DNA of 64,000 nt from the NCBI RefSeq assembly GCF_001010805.1, contig NZ_CP011477.1, positions 2,722,501 to 2,786,500 on the forward strand, written 5' to 3'. The DNA is from Spongiibacter sp. IMCC21906. Lineage in GTDB: Bacteria; Pseudomonadota; Gammaproteobacteria; Pseudomonadales; Spongiibacteraceae. Shown here one piece after another: positions 28,155 to 37,311 of the stretch; position 1 is the first letter of the stretch; every line of letters starts with the position of its first letter. The notes beneath the pieces are model-generated. The model did no database searches, was not told the origin of the DNA, and was given only the letters and a program-made list of their open reading frames with translations. The position numbers were made by a program, and so were the translations under genes.

Positions 28155-29936
28155 ATGGACTGGCAGGGATGGTTCGCGTTTGGCCTATTAATTAGCGCTT
28201 TACTGACACTCGTTTTTACTCGTATTGGTCCACACATTGTCATGATGGCGGTGCTTGCCACGCTTAGCGTAGTTGGCATTCTCAACCCAAATGAAGCACT
28301 GGCTGGCTTTGCCAACTCAGGGCTAATCACGGTAGCCGCCATGTTTATTGTCGCCAGCGGTGTGCATGCCTCTGGGGGAATCGAGCTACTGGTGAATACC
28401 TTACTGGGCAAACCTACTGATCTGCGTCCGGCACTCCTTCGAATTTTTGCGCCAGTGGCACTGCTCAGCGCCTTTTTAAACAATACCCCGGTTGTTGCCA
28501 CCATGATCCCGGCTGTTCACAGCTGGTCACGCCGAATCAATATTGCCCCCAGCAAATTGATGATTCCCCTCAGCTATACCGCAATTTTGGGTGGCACGCT
28601 CACCATGATCGGCACCAGCACCAACCTTGTGGTAAACGGCCAGTACCAGGAACTGACTGGCCAGGCCGGATTTTCTTTGTTTTCCATTACCCTGGTAGGC
28701 CTACCCGTCGCCCTCAGCGGCTTGGCATTCATGTGGCTATTTTTCCCGAAGTGGCTACCAAATCGACAAAAAGACCTGCTATTAGATAATTTGCGCGAAT
28801 TTACACTAGAAGTCAGTGTTACCGCAGACGGGCCACTAGTTGGCAAAAGTATCGTGGCTGCTGGGCTAAGAAACCTAAGACGGATCTATCTGGTAGAAAT
28901 CGAAAGAGACGGCAATATCGTGACCGCCGTTTCCTCAGAGGAAATACTTCGAGGCGGCGATAAATTGGTTTTTGCCGGTGACACTCAGGCCATTACAGAC
29001 CTGTTGCGAATGAAGGGCATCGAAGCCTCTGAACACAGGGATCACACCCCCAGTTTGGCAAAGGTCCGTCCCGAACGCAGGCTAGTCGAGGCCGTTGTCT
29101 CCCCCCATTGCGGCGCCATAGGTAAAGCCATCCGAGACAGCCGATTTCGAGACCGTTACGGCGCGGCCATTCTTGCCGTGGCAAGAAATGGTGAGCGGGT
29201 TACCGGTAACTTAGGCACCATCAAACTCCACGCTGGCGACACCTTGTTATTAGAAGCTCGGCCCGCCTTCGTCAGTAGACAACGTGATAACAAAGATTTT
29301 CTACTCATCAACGACCTGGATCAGCAGCCACCCCACCACGAAAAAGCGTGGCTGGCCTTGACGATATTAATCAGCATTGTTGGCGCGGCAGGTTTCGGCC
29401 TGATTTCAATGCTAAATGCCGCCCTCATTGGCGCAGGCCTCATGATCGCCTGCCGTTGCTGCTCGGTAAGTCAGGCCGAACGCAGCTTAGATCTAAAGGT
29501 CATCATCACTATTGCAGCCTCATTCGCGCTGGGCTCGGCGCTTGAAAAAACCGGCGTCGCCAATTTACTGGCTCAAGGAATTATCTCCTTAAGCGATGGC
29601 CGAGCGTGGCTGATATTAGTGCTCACCTATGTGGCGGTGTCTCTACTCACAGAAACCATCACCAACAATGCCGCCGCCATCTTAATGCTACCCATTGTGT
29701 TAGAAACCAGCGAGAAAGCCTCACTCAACCCTGAGCCCTTTGTATTTGCAATCATGATGGCGGCATCAGCCAGCTTTGCAACGCCCTTGGGTTACCAAAC
29801 CAACTTGATGGTTTACGGACCGGGAGATTATCGTTTTATCGATTTTCTTAAAGTCGGCATACCGATGAACCTGTTCATTGGCACAATCACTCTCATTCTG
29901 TTGATAAGCATTTGGCCTTTACAGCACAGCTTTTAA
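28155..29936 (+). CDS. SLC13/DASS-family permease with two TrkA-C (RCK_C) domains
   Basis: 593 residues from the ATG at 28155 (a TTG 18 bases upstream also keeps the frame). Membrane segments at about 1-200 include NNTPVVATMIPAVHSW and GTSTNLVVNG, the paired re-entrant SNT-type motifs of divalent-anion transporters. Residues about 215-380 hold two RCK_C domains (LVGKSIVAAGLRN and AIGKAIRDSRFRDRYGA). A second membrane block ends with TETITNNAAAILMLP and FATPLGYQTNLMVYGPG. Transports sulfate, dicarboxylate or a similar anion; the substrate is not readable. Confidence 0.88.
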   Translation: MDWQGWFAFGLLISALLTLVFTRIGPHIVMMAVLATLSVVGILNPNEALAGFANSGLITVAAMFIVASGVHASGGIELLVNTLLGKPTDLRPALLRIFAPVALLSAFLNNTPVVATMIPAVHSWSRRINIAPSKLMIPLSYTAILGGTLTMIGTSTNLVVNGQYQELTGQAGFSLFSITLVGLPVALSGLAFMWLFFPKWLPNRQKDLLLDNLREFTLEVSVTADGPLVGKSIVAAGLRNLRRIYLVEIERDGNIVTAVSSEEILRGGDKLVFAGDTQAITDLLRMKGIEASEHRDHTPSLAKVRPERRLVEAVVSPHCGAIGKAIRDSRFRDRYGAAILAVARNGERVTGNLGTIKLHAGDTLLLEARPAFVSRQRDNKDFLLINDLDQQPPHHEKAWLALTILISIVGAAGFGLISMLNAALIGAGLMIACRCCSVSQAERSLDLKVIITIAASFALGSALEKTGVANLLAQGIISLSDGRAWLILVLTYVAVSLLTETITNNAAAILMLPIVLETSEKASLNPEPFVFAIMMAASASFATPLGYQTNLMVYGPGDYRFIDFLKVGIPMNLFIGTITLILLISIWPLQHSF

Positions 29937-30512
29937 TGCCCGCTGTTAACAAGCATGTGGCGAAACGCGTTGCTTTTGAGAATGAGCCTTTTATTCACAG
30001 TTTCGCATGAGAATAAATCTCATTAATGCACATTCGGAATGGAACAGGATAACGTCGTCCAGAGCATCGCTAAGCAATGTAATGGAGCCATAGGCTACTT
30101 GAATTCGGCGCCCCAGAACTGCTCAACTATAAGGGAAGGCGAATTTCCGCCGAACCCAAGCGGGCGACGTGCTTGAGGCCTGCAACTTACTCTGTACCTG
30201 CCCGCCGCTATACCGTGGATTAAAGATTGTATAAATTGGGCGTGTTAATTGGATTAAAGATTGTAGTTTTTACGACTGCAACTCTCTGATTCAATTAAGA
30301 ATCGTACTTTTTAATCCTCGCCACACCAGTACCACATCGAGTTGCAATCATATGTAAAGCTCTGAAACGCATTGTTGCTGAGGACAATGAGCTGTTAGCA
30401 GTCGCCATCATCTATGGCGCTGCTTAGACCTAAACATAGGATCAAGTGCTCGACAATCTTCATGCGCGTATTGGAGCGTTATGTTGGAAGAGGTTTCACT
30501 ACCAATTGATAT
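29937..30512. other. 576-base non-coding, apparently decayed region
   Basis: No complete gene. It holds a dyad ATGAGA-N5-TCTCAT at 30007-30023 and a repeated 15-mer (see next entry). A plus-strand open stretch (about 30319-30427) ends at TAG and codes for VAEDNELLAVAIIYGAA near its end; it could be the tail of a lost gene but I recognise no family. This is the left border of the defence island. Confidence 0.5.
30217..30265. repeat. Two direct copies of GGATTAAAGATTGTA
   Basis: Exact 15-base repeats at 30217-30231 and 30251-30265, 34 bases start to start. A partial inverted relative (TACTTTTTAATCC) lies near 30305-30317. Confidence 0.8.
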
Positions 30513-30786
30513 TCAGGCATTAACTTCGTCCTGCTGCTGAGCAAATACCTCTGGCAAGTATTTATTGCCAACAAAGCCCAATAACTGCAAAGCATTCTCG
30601 TTAACTCCGGAATATGTATCGCTTGCCTTCGTAATTAAAGACTTCAAAACAACTTTGTCTAGCTGTATTTTACCTGTAGCAATACCCATTAAAAGATCAA
30701 GGGCAGCGTTTTCTGAGCCCCCAGCGTTCTCTTCAATTAACCTTTCTAGTATTCCAGAAAACTCATTGCTGAGTTCAGCAGAACTA
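30513..30786 (-). pseudogene. C-terminal fragment of the IS-interrupted PRTase-like gene
   Basis: About 90 codons reading YRSSAELSNEF... to the stop at 30513, cut off from its 5' part by the IS3 element. Removing the element and one copy of the CGATAA repeat that flanks it joins EMDYR (from 32437 onward) to SSAELS in a single frame of 744 codons including stop. An apparent start inside the IS end (30830) is artificial. The encoded tail is helical and acidic, with no recognised domain. Confidence 0.75.
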
Positions 30787-30861
30787 CGATAACCCCCTCT
30801 GTCAGGATAGTTGTCGTGTCCAATTTTCAATTAATACTCGGGGGGCGCTCAGGAATGAGCA

Positions 30862-31359
30862 ATGAAACAATACCCAGAAGAACGCAAGCAGGCGGTGCTT
30901 AGAAGAATGATGCCGCCAGAAAACACCCCGGTACGCGTGCTATCAGAAGAGACGGGAATCTCCGACGTGACCCTGTATCATTGGCGCAAACAAGCCCGAT
31001 CAGGAGGGATGGTAGTGCCAGGGGATGGAAGGAATCCGGAAGGTTGGTCGCCCGAAGACAAGTTTGCAGTCGTGCTGGAGACCGCCGCTCTGAACGAGGC
31101 GGAGGTGGCCGAGTACTGCCGCAAGAAGGGGCTGTATGCGGAGCAGATACTGGCGTGGAAAGAGGTTTGCATGCACGCCAATGCCACGGCAGTAGAACAG
31201 GCCAGGTCAGCGCGGGATCAGGCTCGATCGGCGAAGAAAGAGATCAAGGAGCTGAAGCGCGATCTGCGTCATAAAGAGAAGGCGCTGGCGGAAACCGCTG
31301 CGTTACTGGTGCTTCGAAAAAAGATGCATGCGATCTGGGGCGAGGGAGAGGACGAATGA
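30862..31359 (+). CDS. IS3-family transposase OrfA
   Basis: 165 residues. The N-terminal helix-turn-helix (VLSEETGISDVTLYHWRKQA) binds the IS ends. A C-terminal coiled-coil rich in Lys/Glu/Ala (EIKELKRDLRHKEKALAE) is the leucine-zipper-like dimer region of this family. The gene ends in ATGA overlap with OrfB, so the two are translationally coupled or joined by frameshift. Longer than many OrfA proteins (about 90-110) but typical of one IS3 subgroup. Confidence 0.9.
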   Translation: MKQYPEERKQAVLRRMMPPENTPVRVLSEETGISDVTLYHWRKQARSGGMVVPGDGRNPEGWSPEDKFAVVLETAALNEAEVAEYCRKKGLYAEQILAWKEVCMHANATAVEQARSARDQARSAKKEIKELKRDLRHKEKALAETAALLVLRKKMHAIWGEGEDE

Positions 31360-32408
31360 TTAGCACCCCAGATCGCGAGCGAGCCGTCAGGCTGATCAAG
31401 GAAACAACCGATGCTGGTGCCCGGACCTTCAGGGCGTGCGCAGAAATGGGCATAGCCATGCGCACCTATCAGCGCTGGACCCGGGAGGGGGATGTTAAGG
31501 CAGATGGTCGCCCTGGTGCGACCCGTCCGCCACCGGTTCACAAACTGACACAGCAAGAGCGCGAGGCCGTGCTGGTCGCCGTGAATAGCCCAGTACACAG
31601 AAGCCTGCCACCCAGCCAGATTGTACCGGCCCTGGCGGATGAAGGGTGCTTTATCGCCTCTGAGTCCACGTTCTATCGTGTGCTTCGTGAACAGAGCCAA
31701 CAGCAGCACCGGGGCCGCAGTAAGGCACCGACCGCCAAGCCACTCAACACGCACTGTGCCACCGGCCCGAATCAGGTGTGGTGTTGGGACGTGACCTGGT
31801 TGCCCGGTCCTGCCAAAGGAATCTTCTTCTACCTGTACCTCATCCTCGACCTGTACAGCCGCAAGATTGTGGGCTGGGAAATCCATGAGGGAGAGTCCAG
31901 TGAACTGGCGTCAGAACTGGTAACCAAGGCGTATTTACGTGAGGGTATTGCCGGTGTACACCTGGTTCTGCACTCGGACAACGGCAGCCCGATGAAAGGC
32001 GCGTCACTGATGGAAACCCTGTACCGACTGGGTATCATGTCGTCCTATAGCCGCCCTCGGGTCAGTAACGATAATGCCTATGCTGAGTCGATCTTCCGAA
32101 CGTGCAAGTACCGCCCTGATTACCCTTACAAAGGCTTTGCAACACTGGGCGATGCCCGGGCCTGGGTACTCCAATTTGCGACCTGGTATAACCAGGAACA
32201 CAAGCACAGCGGGTTGAAGTTCATCACTCCGGCGCAACGGCATAGTGGCCAGACGACAGAAGTCATACAACAGCGAAAGGCCGTTTACGAGGCCGCGAAA
32301 GCAGCCAATCCGAAGCGCTGGTCGGGGAGAACTCGGAATTGGGATTTGCCAGAAGAGGTCTGGTTGAATCCTGAGAAGGAGAGTCGCAGCTTAGAGGCCG
32401 CTGCGTAA
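31356..32408 (+). CDS. IS3-family transposase OrfB (DDE integrase)
   Basis: 350 residues with the rve catalytic core. The DDE triad is visible: Asp in CWDVTWL, Asp in LHSDNGSPM and Glu in SNDNAYAESIFRTCKYR, with Lys seven residues after the Glu. The C-terminal TWYNQEHKHSGLKFITPAQRH is typical. No frameshift or stop is seen, so the element may still be active. Confidence 0.93.
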   Translation: MISTPDRERAVRLIKETTDAGARTFRACAEMGIAMRTYQRWTREGDVKADGRPGATRPPPVHKLTQQEREAVLVAVNSPVHRSLPPSQIVPALADEGCFIASESTFYRVLREQSQQQHRGRSKAPTAKPLNTHCATGPNQVWCWDVTWLPGPAKGIFFYLYLILDLYSRKIVGWEIHEGESSELASELVTKAYLREGIAGVHLVLHSDNGSPMKGASLMETLYRLGIMSSYSRPRVSNDNAYAESIFRTCKYRPDYPYKGFATLGDARAWVLQFATWYNQEHKHSGLKFITPAQRHSGQTTEVIQQRKAVYEAAKAANPKRWSGRTRNWDLPEEVWLNPEKESRSLEAAA

Positions 32409-32436
32409 AAAACACGACAACTATGCTGACAAACAG

Positions 32437-34394
32437 CGATAATCCATCTCTCTAATATTAGCGGCACGCCACAAACAACTTTGTAGTAAAGCATCAGTCA
32501 ACCTAGTGAAATTATCAGGTGCTAATACGGCATGTTGATAGACATAACTGAAAAGTGAATCTTTATCTGTATTTGAATACGGCTTTTCACGCAATCCTTG
32601 TAAGATTGATGAAATTGTTAAGTAAACAGCCTCGTGATCGATTATTTTTGGGTCATAGTTAGTGGTACCCCAAAAAGCGAAGTCGCGAGTAAAACTCAAA
32701 CGCTCATCAATTTTGAGTGATGGCGTACCTATAGCCCCTTTTAAACCATCTTTGTGATTTCGAAGTAAACTAGCTCGGTGCTTCCAAAAGTCCGAATCAA
32801 GATGTTCGACTACTTTTAATTCTTGCGACCAGCTATTCTCCTCATCAGTATGCCCGATATACACTGATTTATAGCTGAGAAACATGTACTTCATTCCATT
32901 TGGCCCATAAATCAAACTGTTCCGAAATTGATCGAAAGCAGATTTGCTTGTAGATACTACAAATGGAGATATGAAAATACGGTTTCCCAAGTGGCCTGAA
33001 ATCCTCAGATTTCTATTTAGCTTTAGAAGAGTCTGCCCGCTACCGGTCACTGGCATCGCCACCACTACGGCCTCATTACCTTTTATTTTCTTATATGCAT
33101 CACTAATATCTATTTTCGTAAAGCTGTGGATACCATTTGCTTGCATCCTTTTTTCGATTGAGTCAGCTAGAGTTACACTTGCTAGGTCAATTCCTCTATA
33201 CACAAGCCAACTGGTTTTTGATGGTACATACCAGTCAATTACCTTATCTAACCACCCTAAAAACTTTACGTCGGACTCAAGATATTCGTTGCAATCGAAA
33301 TAAACCGAGTTGACGGCGAGATCTGCACTCACTTTACGATTCAGCTTAATAAGGCCACTTTGGATATTAGGTACAATCAGCTTTGATATCGCCGGTGTCT
33401 TGTGCTCGGCTCTAATATGAACAGGATTAGGCTTTTCTACCTCTGCGGTGAAGTTTTCGCCCCAAACCTTTACCTTCATCAACGAACCGTTGACGATCTC
33501 TCTTTCCGCAGATTCCGACAAAGATGCAATATTGACTAAGATTTCATCGCCAACATTTCCCTGCTGAGTTGGTGTATAAGAAAGTAGCGTTATGACCTGA
33601 TCATTTTCAAGCTTCCAGTCAGCGGCCATATCAATTCCCATACTATTACTTCTTGATGCAGAAATGATTAGCCATACATTCTCACTATCTTCAGGCTTGG
33701 CCTTGTCCTTACCTCCGTAGGAACTATAGCTATGATATGTGGCTTGCTTGCACTCAGCTCCGGTAAATTTTACCCAGTAATAGAGTAAAGCTTCAATGAA
33801 GCTTGAAATGCTGTTCGTATCTATATAAATTCGCCGAATATCACGTTCTCTGGGTGCTCTGCTAAGTAGCGAAAATCCGACAAATTGGTTCTCTGCGTAA
33901 CCCACTGCAAGCTCGCTAGCTTTGATAAATTCATCATACTCCTTAGCGGAAGGCTTAATAAAAACCGTACCCGAAGGAGCCTTCTGTATCACTTGATCTT
34001 TTCTTGTTCGAGCAAGGCTATATACCCCCTTACTAACAATCTGATCTCTTAAGGAGCTTATATCATCAGTTAATGCTGACATCTGATTTATCGACTCAAG
34101 AACAACATCACCCCTGATATCGAATGGAGCAAGAGATACGGGAATTTCATCGCCATACCTCACGATATTCCTATAAGCTTGACCATCCTTTATAAATATT
34201 TTGGTGACCGCTTTTTTAATGTATTCCGGATAAACAAAAATCACCTCTTCCGGACGATTCTTGAATTTCTGATATCCACTCTCGATTAACTGCGAGTACG
34301 CTAATTCGCCCCCCTCCAGCTGGCCTGAGAAAACAACTAGAATTTCCTTTTCAGTACTGCCTAGCTTTACCCGAGCTTCGAAAAAATACATCAT
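32437..34394 (-). pseudogene. Large protein with phosphoribosyltransferase-like motif, split by the IS (N-terminal ~650 residues)
   Basis: The 5' part of a gene of about 743 residues, cut by the IS3 element. It starts ATG ATG overlapping the stop of the ATPase gene by four bases. Residues about 440-510 contain WLVYRGIDLASVTLADSIE and, after a helical stretch, VVVAMPVTGSGQTLLKLNR then GNRIFISPFVV: the order and spacing resemble a type I phosphoribosyltransferase (strand, TGSG phosphate loop), but the usual DD pair before the loop is absent. The rest matches nothing I know. Last gene of the hsdRMS operon; a candidate effector or nucleotide-binding partner. Confidence 0.7.
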
Positions 34395-35551
34395 CGATCT
34401 CCAAGCAAGCTTTCAAGCGGTATAACAACGTTAAATACTACACCCTCAAGAAAATCTTTCTTTTCTTTGATGTCCTTTAACTCAATGGTATCAACGCCGT
34501 CATGATTGAAAAAAGATTTCTGAACTAGCGTCCTACCGGTTCTCAACCTAAACCAGCCACGCAACGCTTTAAGATCACTCAAAACATTTGATAAGCCCGA
34601 GCCCGATGAGTCTCCGCTACCAGTTGATTTATGTTTGGTAAAGCAAGCAAGAATGGATTCCTTTTCAAGGTCAATAGTCAGCTGATCTTTGTCTAGCTTT
34701 TGCCACCGACGAGCATAACCTGGCCCCGAGTCAACTACTGTAATATCAAGAGCTTTAAACTGCTTATTTCCCTCCGGCTTCCAATCGGCAATAAACAGAG
34801 TCAAATCTCCGCCACCGGATCTGGCTATATCTTTCAACCGACTACTATTCATACTCATCGAGTTGAAGATAATCCCTCGAAAGTTTTTGTCTAAAGGATT
34901 ACCGTAAACATCAGCTCTACCGTGGCGGTGTGTATTCGTAAATAGCTCTCTAATTATTTCCGACAAATGAGAAACAACAGAAGAATCGATATCTCTAGCA
35001 CGAGGTATAATCGCGGACAAAGCATTAAAAGTGATTTTATTGAACTTTAGCGCACCCACCACTTCTTCTTTGTTGTACAGCGGACTGTCAAACTCTCGAT
35101 CCCGTCCACCTCTTATAACTGGCGATTTTATTGCAGGCAATGCCAAATACAATCCTTTGAATGACGACTTAAACTCCTCACTTCGAATATTATTTAGTAT
35201 GGGTATTGCAGGTCTCAGTGCATCTACAAGATTTACTTCTTGCTTACCCGACAAGAGAATCGAATCAGAAAGGCGCAACGCAATTAAGCCAAAAAGACTA
35301 TTACAAAGATCATTGAAACTGTCAGGCTTTAAATCCTGAATCGATGTATGTAGAGTATGAGTACTTGAAGCTCTAAACCATGTGCCTAGCAATTGTAATA
35401 TGGCACCTTCCATACCAAAACCACCTGAAAAAGAAAGTGAGTTTGGTATTTGTAGCTTTTCGGGCTTCTCAGCTAATATTTTTTCTGCAAGTTTTTCAAT
35501 TTCTGAAAAATTTACATCTCGCTTCAGCTGTATATTAGACATCTTATTCAT
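34391..35551 (-). CDS. GHKL-type (histidine-kinase-like) ATPase linked to type I R-M
   Basis: 386 residues. The C-terminal half has the Bergerat fold signatures: N-box with SEIIRELFTNTHRHG (about residue 205; Glu and Asn), G1 VVDSGPGYARRW (about 270) and G2 GSGDSSGSGLSNVL (about 315). No phosphoacceptor His domain is seen; the N-terminal 180 residues are unfamiliar. Stop and start codons overlap by four bases with hsdS before it and with the PRTase-like gene after it, so it is translated as part of the R-M operon. Related ATPases occur in several anti-phage systems; the role here is not known. Confidence 0.78.
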   Translation of the reverse strand: MNKMSNIQLKRDVNFSEIEKLAEKILAEKPEKLQIPNSLSFSGGFGMEGAILQLLGTWFRASSTHTLHTSIQDLKPDSFNDLCNSLFGLIALRLSDSILLSGKQEVNLVDALRPAIPILNNIRSEEFKSSFKGLYLALPAIKSPVIRGGRDREFDSPLYNKEEVVGALKFNKITFNALSAIIPRARDIDSSVVSHLSEIIRELFTNTHRHGRADVYGNPLDKNFRGIIFNSMSMNSSRLKDIARSGGGDLTLFIADWKPEGNKQFKALDITVVDSGPGYARRWQKLDKDQLTIDLEKESILACFTKHKSTGSGDSSGSGLSNVLSDLKALRGWFRLRTGRTLVQKSFFNHDGVDTIELKDIKEKKDFLEGVVFNVVIPLESLLGDR

Positions 35552-37311
35552 AATGACACTAATGCCCGTTTGCAGAGTATATCGGCAAACTTCAATCTAG
35601 TAGACTGCGCAATAGATAGGTTAGTTTTTAGGCTATCGCACAGCTTCATAAGCTCGTCAACTTTCGAAACTATGCGGCACTGTTCCTCTATGGGCGGAAA
35701 CGGGAAAACGATAGTTCGACTTTTTGTAACTGAAATATTATCCTGCCCAGCCGTCCCAATAAGCTCAATATAATTTAGGAAAATACCGGCCTTTAGATAT
35801 GTGTACAGAAAGGAGTTCACCCTTGAATAAATTGGGCGGAAAAAAGCAATTGCTTGATTACAATTCCACTCTGGATACGTTTTTGGAATAATGGCAACCT
35901 TGCCAAGTGGCGGCCCGACTATATTCATTACCACATCTCCCGGGTACAAGATCGAGCGCTTCAGCCGCCCCTCGTGACAATCAGGCAAGACAAACTGTGA
36001 CCTATATTCAAAATCAATGTTTTGATTTCGTATGTTGTAGACTTTCAAGTACGGTACACCGTTCGTTTCGTGGAAATCCGACTTCGGTGGCGTAGAGCCA
36101 GATGTAATCCAAGCACAAATATCATCAAGCCTCGTATAACTCCACCCCTTCGGCAAATCAAACGGCTTCTCCTCGTCCGAGATCGGCGGCAATGGCTTTT
36201 GCTTTTTGATCTTGCCTTCTTTTATCAGTTTGGCTTTTTCAGCAGCGATTTTTTTAAGGAGTTCGCTTGCAGGTTCATCATCGGGATTCTGGGGGACGAG
36301 CTTTCCCATAACAGCGAGCTGGAGGATGGTTTGTTTGAGTTGGTCGATGCTCCACTCGGTGGTGAAGAGGGTGTCAAAATGCTCGGCGATTCTTGCCCAC
36401 GCAGCGGCGAAGCCTTCTCGGTCGCAGCCCTTAGTGAGTGCGCCCAATAAGGTCTGAACCAGCGTTTGGTGGGCACCGATACTGGACTCTTGTTGCTGCT
36501 CTAATTGGTCGCAAAGGGCCATGAGTTCGTCGACTTTGGCAACAATGCGGCGCTGCTCATTTTCTGGAGCAATAACAAACGGTATCGATGCCCACTTACC
36601 TTTATTGAGAATCGCGAGGGTTGTGCTTGAAGAGTTTTCCAATGCGATTCTCTGGAAATACGACGATTGTAATACCTTTTCAACATAACCGCCGATTCGG
36701 ACATATGGCGTAACAGAGTTGATCTGCTGGTTAAATGACACAGCCCGATCGACTCTTGCGCATTTACCAATGGTACCAATACAAACCATCAATACAGAAT
36801 CAGATGCGGCAATGCGATCCAGTTGTTTTGCTCCGACCTCAGATAAGCCATCATTTTCGTACGAATTAATTCGACCATCAGTAATGTCACCTGGCTTAAT
36901 AAATGGTAAAAAATCACCGTAATGATCGGCGTCGGCTTTTTTAGGGGTGCCTCCTGTTTGAGTGAGTCCGACATTACCAAGACGCTCCCAACACCAGCCT
37001 TCAGGTACTTCGAATGGTTTTTCTTCGTCTCCAACTGGTGGCAATGATTCAAATCGTCGGAGCTTTCCCGCCTCAACTAATCGACTTTTTTCTGCGGTTA
37101 TCGCCTTCAGTAACTCGGATGCTGGTGCATCATTCGGATCTTGCGGCACCAATAAGCCCCGCACAGCCAATTCTAAAATCAACTCCCGCAGTTTTTTGAT
37201 GCCGTACAGCTCGATCTTCTTACTGGTACCACGGCCCGCGCTGGATTTGGCTTTTACAGCAGACGACCAAATATCAAGGTTGTCGGTAATCAGTTGTTCT
37301 ACAGCAGCCAT
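35548..37311 (-). CDS. hsdS: Type I restriction-modification specificity subunit HsdS
   Basis: 587 residues, the length of type IB (EcoAI/EcoEI) specificity subunits. Two target-recognition domains are each preceded by a matching conserved block: LRELILELAVRGLLVPQDP (about 40) and LKQTILQLAVMGKLVPQNP (about 325), followed by ASELLKAITAEK / ASELLKKIAAEK, then EEKPFEVPEGW / EEKPFDLPKGW. The blocks hold the subunit in the M2S complex; the TRDs read the two halves of a split DNA target. Its start overlaps the hsdM stop (TAATG). Confidence 0.93.
   Translation of the reverse strand: MAAVEQLITDNLDIWSSAVKAKSSAGRGTSKKIELYGIKKLRELILELAVRGLLVPQDPNDAPASELLKAITAEKSRLVEAGKLRRFESLPPVGDEEKPFEVPEGWCWERLGNVGLTQTGGTPKKADADHYGDFLPFIKPGDITDGRINSYENDGLSEVGAKQLDRIAASDSVLMVCIGTIGKCARVDRAVSFNQQINSVTPYVRIGGYVEKVLQSSYFQRIALENSSSTTLAILNKGKWASIPFVIAPENEQRRIVAKVDELMALCDQLEQQQESSIGAHQTLVQTLLGALTKGCDREGFAAAWARIAEHFDTLFTTEWSIDQLKQTILQLAVMGKLVPQNPDDEPASELLKKIAAEKAKLIKEGKIKKQKPLPPISDEEKPFDLPKGWSYTRLDDICAWITSGSTPPKSDFHETNGVPYLKVYNIRNQNIDFEYRSQFVLPDCHEGRLKRSILYPGDVVMNIVGPPLGKVAIIPKTYPEWNCNQAIAFFRPIYSRVNSFLYTYLKAGIFLNYIELIGTAGQDNISVTKSRTIVFPFPPIEEQCRIVSKVDELMKLCDSLKTNLSIAQSTRLKFADILCKRALVSL

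Larger units (their letters stand above)
30800..32431. mobile_element. Complete IS3-family insertion sequence
   Basis: 1,632 bases between terminal inverted repeats that match at 19 of 20 positions: TGTCAGGATAGTTGTCGTGT at 30800-30819 and its complement at 32412-32431. It encodes two overlapping transposase frames. There is no target duplication directly at these ends, but CGATAA occurs just outside them (30787-30792 and 32437-32442), separated by seven and five bases, so the true ends could be slightly farther out. The element is visibly richer in G+C than the genes it interrupts, as expected of a recent arrival. Confidence 0.92.

Noticed and set aside
30007-30023. Fur box
   Set aside because: The dyad is superficially like one but lacks the GATAAT core pattern and no intact gene follows it.
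30513-30830. 105-residue independent small protein beside the IS
   Set aside because: Its apparent first residues come from the IS end; the frame is better explained as the 3' fragment of the interrupted gene.
31269-31886. 205-codon minus-strand frame inside the IS transposase genes
   Set aside because: Antisense to OrfA/OrfB with full catalytic motifs; G+C-rich DNA makes long shadow frames likely.
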